DNA of 64,000 nucleotides. Source: Agrobacterium rubi TR3 = NBRC 13261. GTDB taxonomy: Bacteria; Pseudomonadota; Alphaproteobacteria; Rhizobiales; Rhizobiaceae. The stretch spans positions 62,001-126,000 of the forward strand of contig NZ_BBJU01000004.1 in assembly GCF_000739935.1 (NCBI RefSeq), in the 5' to 3' direction. The stretch's first letter is position 1. Every line of letters begins with the position of its first letter. The notes beneath the pieces are model-generated. The model saw nothing but the letters and a program-made list of their open reading frames with translations. It had not been told where the DNA came from and ran no database searches. The translations under genes and the position numbers were made by a program. Positions 63,734 to 64,000 of the stretch are shown here, in pieces.

Positions 63734-64000
63734 ATGCAGGAGCATCACGTTGTCGTCGTTGGGGGAGGCTTCGGCGGACTGCAAGTCGTTCATGGGCTGA
63801 AAGGCGCGCCGGTTCGCATCACTTTGATCGACCGCCGTAATCACCATCTGTTTCAGCCATTGCTATACCAAGTTGCCACAACGGCGCTGGCCACATCCGA
63901 AATCGCGTGGCCGATCCGACGGCTTTACCGCGACAGGCCGGAAGTCACCACTTTGCTGTCTGAAGTTAGCGGCATCGACCGCCAAAGCCGCACGGTGATT
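63734..64000 (+). CDS. ndh: Type II NADH dehydrogenase, 3'-truncated by the window
   Basis: First 89 codons, running off the window end. The N-terminal FAD-binding Rossmann motif VVVVGGGFGGLQVVHGL is followed by ITLIDRRNHHLFQPLLYQVA and TSEIAWPIRRLYR, the pattern of NDH-2 enzymes. These oxidise NADH and reduce quinone without pumping protons. ATG 63734 gives the usual short lead before the glycine motif. Confidence 0.85.
   Translation, partial: MQEHHVVVVGGGFGGLQVVHGLKGAPVRITLIDRRNHHLFQPLLYQVATTALATSEIAWPIRRLYRDRPEVTTLLSEVSGIDRQSRTVI

Overview
The window is chromosomal DNA of an alphaproteobacterium in the Rhizobiaceae, most like Agrobacterium/Rhizobium. The evidence is a ddl-ftsQ-ftsA-ftsZ-lpxC block with a long-tailed FtsZ, a circularly permuted two-piece tmRNA whose tag reads ANDNNAKEYALAA, an alphaproteobacterial SspB, a CheW and a chemoreceptor with a WEEF tail, and high-GC coding sequence throughout. 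I found no tRNA or rRNA gene, no complete insertion sequence, no prophage and no CRISPR array. It is mostly core genome with small accessory insertions.

Layout. 1-2.9 kb: the end of a GGDEF protein, a metabolite:H+ symporter, and an AT-rich stretch that hides a 42-residue secreted peptide gene with its own promoter and operator-like palindrome. 2.9-12 kb: cell division and envelope block (ddl, ftsQ, ftsA, ftsZ, lpxC, bamD, recN). 12-18 kb: LysE exporter, ligA, an APH-fold kinase, EamA permease, DEDDh exonuclease, CreA. 18-25.5 kb: an intergenic structured repeat, an orphan cheW, a small membrane protein next to SCO1, prmA, an aminopeptidase P, azlCD, DUF2164 and a membrane protein of unknown function. 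25.5-31.6 kb: nicotinamidase, a DUF2778 L,D-transpeptidase-like protein, a DUF606 transporter pair, a UvrD helicase. 31.9-41.5 kb: RND adaptor and pump, an FAD-linked oxidase, a giant AsmA-like protein. 41.5-42.1 kb: a scar with a hydrolase remnant and a ribbon-helix-helix gene. 42.2-48.4 kb: a minus-strand quality-control and nucleotide cluster (thyA-folA, hflK-hflC, a cupin, a Do-family protease). 48.4-49.7 kb: tmRNA, its adaptor sspB, and DUF4169. 49.7-54 kb: GNAT-serB divergent from miaA, then a HerA-like ATPase. 54.2-56.8 kb: ilvIH behind a leader-peptide attenuator. 56.9-64 kb: a small membrane protein, an aldo/keto reductase, a chemoreceptor, a RecD-like helicase, a regulator joining MerR and LuxR-type helix-turn-helix domains, pdxJ, and the start of a type II NADH dehydrogenase.

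How the genes connect. FtsQ, FtsA and FtsZ build the division ring, Ddl and the DUF2778 protein act on peptidoglycan, and LpxC and BamD act on the outer membrane. tmRNA tags stalled peptides and SspB hands them to ClpXP, while HflKC and the Do protease cover membrane and periplasmic quality control. ThyA and FolA are translationally coupled steps of the folate/thymidylate cycle. IlvI and IlvH form acetolactate synthase, apparently controlled by translation of a Leu/Val/Ile-rich leader.

The observations I rate most worth a second look are the MerR-LuxR fusion regulator, the apparently leaderless ilv leader/attenuator, the secreted micro-peptide gene, the tmRNA-sspB pairing and the serB/miaA overlapping start codons. 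I did not find a clearly new multi-gene system.
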